Positions 62,828-64,000 of a DNA stretch of 64,000 nucleotides are shown in pieces. The stretch spans positions 1,130,394 to 1,194,393 of the forward strand of contig OY282377.1 in NCBI GenBank assembly GCA_958295785.1, written 5' to 3'. The stretch's first letter is position 1. Each line of letters begins with the position of its first letter. Origin of the DNA: an uncultured Latescibacterota bacterium (GTDB lineage: Bacteria > Latescibacterota > UBA2968). The position numbers and the translations under genes are program-made. Below the pieces are notes generated by a model that was not told where the DNA came from, did not search any database, and saw only the letters and a list, made by a program, of their open reading frames with translations.

Positions 62828-63117
62828 TGTCTGGTTTGTCCGACGTGCGCGTTCAGATATTTGGGTCAAAATACCGCATTGTCAGCGATGCCGATCCCGA
62901 GCACATCCGCGAGGTGGCGAGTTATATCGATCAGAAAATGCGCGAAGTGGCCCATTCGCTTTCCCTTCGCACGCACTCGAAGATCGCTGTCTTGACCGCT
63001 GTGAACTTGGCGGATGAGCTTTTTAAGATCCAGGAAGAAGGCCGCCGGATAGATCAAATTTCACGAGAAAAAGCCGAACAACTCGCAGATTCGGTCAATC
63101 GCACCATGCGGATGTGA
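62827..63117 (+). CDS. zapA: Cell division protein ZapA
   Basis: ZapA crosslinks FtsZ filaments at midcell. The 96-residue protein reads MSGLSDVRVQIFGSKYRIVS, then ADPEHIREVASYIDQKMREV, the typical beta-hairpin head and coil. The C-terminal coil is IQEEGRRIDQISREKAEQLA. The ATG overlaps the previous stop (GTGATG), so the acidic protein and ZapA are co-translated. Confidence 0.88.
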   Translation: MSGLSDVRVQIFGSKYRIVSDADPEHIREVASYIDQKMREVAHSLSLRTHSKIAVLTAVNLADELFKIQEEGRRIDQISREKAEQLADSVNRTMRM

Positions 63118-63141
63118 GGCAAAAACTCACCGCGCAATGAA

Positions 63142-63206
63142 CCCCGCCGCGTTTGTCCTTCAAATTGGGCACAAGCGCGGTGGGGATTTCTTTTGTTGTT
63201 TTATTT
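63142..63206 (+). terminator. Hairpin with T-rich tail after zapA
   Basis: CCCCGCCGCG (63142-63151) pairs with CGCGGTGGGG (63176-63185), one G-U pair included; an inner TTGTCC/GGGCAA pairing extends it. TTTCTTTTGTTGTTTTATTTTTT follows. It probably ends zapA transcription or lowers read-through into rny. Confidence 0.7.
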
Positions 63207-63224
63207 TTTGGAAAGGAGAAGGCC

Positions 63225-64000
63225 ATGGAACCAGTATTTGTGATCGCGCTGTCCACCGGGCTTTTGGCACTCGGATTTGTTTTGGGATGGGTCATCAGCA
63301 ACAGAACGGCCCAAAGCAGGCTTGATCGCGCCGAAGCCTCGGTCGAGCAAATGTTGGAAGACGCTCGAAAAGAAGCGGAAACCGAAAAACGCACCGCGCT
63401 CTTAGAAGCCAGAGACCTGATCCATCAAGAGCGCGTGCAAGCCGCAGAGGCACTCGAAGACCGAAAAAAGAAAATGGAGGGCAAAGAAGAGGTGTTGAAT
63501 CACCAGTCGCACGAATTGAATCGGCGTGCGGATTTGCTCAACCAAAAATTTGGACAAGTAGAGGAATTGGAACAGCAACTCGTACAGCAACAGGACGAGA
63601 TTTCGGTCAAAGAACTGGAATTGAAAGCGATGTTGGAGGCGCAAAACACGCGATTAGAACGCATTGCAGCCCTGACCCGGCAACAGGCCAAACGCGAGTT
63701 GATAGAAAATATGGAGATCGAAGCCCAGCGCGAAGCGGCCTGGCGCGTCAAGGAAATTCGGGAAGAGGCGCAAGCCAAGGCCCATGAAGAAGCCCGAGAA
63801 ATTATCGCCAGTGCAATTCAAAGGCTCGCGGTCAATTACACGGTCGAATCCACAGTGACCAAGGTCGGGTTGCCCGCCGAAGACATGAAAGGCCGCATTA
63901 TCGGGCGCGAGGGACGTAATATCCGGTCTTTTGAGATGTGTACCGGCGTGGATATTATTGTCGATGACACCCCCAAAGCCGTGATGTTGTCCGGGTTTGA
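63225..64000 (+). CDS. rny: Ribonuclease Y (3' end outside window)
   Basis: RNase Y is a membrane-anchored endonuclease that starts mRNA decay. The ATG at 63225 follows AAAGGAGAAGG. An N-terminal helix ([20 protein letters not shown]) is followed by a long coiled coil (about residues 25-185) rich in Glu, Gln and Arg. The KH domain begins near residue 205 with [20 protein letters not shown], then [20 protein letters not shown]. The HD domain lies past the window end. zapA next to rny is a familiar neighbourhood. Confidence 0.93.
   Translation, partial: MEPVFVIALSTGLLALGFVLGWVISNRTAQSRLDRAEASVEQMLEDARKEAETEKRTALLEARDLIHQERVQAAEALEDRKKKMEGKEEVLNHQSHELNRRADLLNQKFGQVEELEQQLVQQQDEISVKELELKAMLEAQNTRLERIAALTRQQAKRELIENMEIEAQREAAWRVKEIREEAQAKAHEEAREIIASAIQRLAVNYTVESTVTKVGLPAEDMKGRIIGREGRNIRSFEMCTGVDIIVDDTPKAVMLSGF

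Overview
The window looks like a chromosome segment from a GC-rich, Gram-negative, uncultured-type bacterium. Outer-membrane, lipoprotein-era and division genes (an outer-membrane barrel fusion, ZapA, RNase Y), a GWxTD-domain protein, several sulfatases and Gfo/Idh-type catabolic genes together recall the FCB-group relatives, most plausibly Latescibacterota or a neighbour. That placement is an inference from gene content; no rRNA gene or marker comparison was available. No tRNA, rRNA or CRISPR array was seen.

Layout. 1-3.9 kb: a restriction-modification operon (nuclease-methylase subunit cut by the window edge, two-TRD specificity subunit, unknown third gene). 3.9-10.9 kb: a core operon yceD-(HicB-like)-rpmF-fabH-fabD-fabG-acpP-fabF-rnc plus a lipoate ligase-like gene; plsX is missing from its usual place. 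10.8-15 kb: an accessory patch with an orphan DNA methyltransferase and ribbon-helix-helix regulator between duplicated lplA 3' ends, a dead IS, and an AlbA_2-type gene broken by a nuclease-like gene and an antitoxin fragment. 15-16 kb: a ParA-type ATPase. 16-23.6 kb: an operon of unknown function joining a MutL-family ASKHA ATPase, a KOW/lipoyl-like protein and four membrane proteins; this is the best candidate for an undescribed system. 23.7-25.8 kb: oligopeptide ABC ATPases without permeases. 25.8-29.4 kb: a 1189-residue metalloprotease, beta-propeller and outer-membrane-barrel fusion. 29.4-30.5 kb: a second dead copy of the same IS, sitting exactly on the start codon of a membrane glycosyltransferase-like gene. 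30.5-43.8 kb: UbiA prenyltransferase, two sulfatases, DASS transporter, SelA-like PLP enzyme, TRAP binding protein and GWxTD protein. 44-45.7 kb: a dead IS1595-type element nested in a MITE-like repeat.

45.7-57.8 kb is a long minus-strand block: aminotransferase, single-chain nuclease-methylase-specificity protein, family 2 glycosyltransferase, HerA-type ATPase, a small partner, a three-gene restriction-modification cassette, NurA nuclease and a STAS/winged-helix protein. HerA and NurA normally act together in DNA-end resection or defence, and the restriction cassette sits between them. 58.7-60.4 kb: queE and a Gfo/Idh oxidoreductase. 60.5-64 kb: infC (ATC start with a leader attenuator), rpmI, rplT, an acidic coiled-coil protein, zapA and the start of rny.

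Non-coding repeats are unusually dense. I recognise (i) heptamer arrays of ACTGACC, commonly abutting start codons and mostly oriented toward the gene; (ii) two families of short GC-rich hairpins; (iii) a roughly 450-bp MITE-like element with TACCAATTTGA-type ends in four copies; and (iv) two 1092-bp IS copies and one about 1236-bp IS1595-type copy, all inactivated by nonsense codons.
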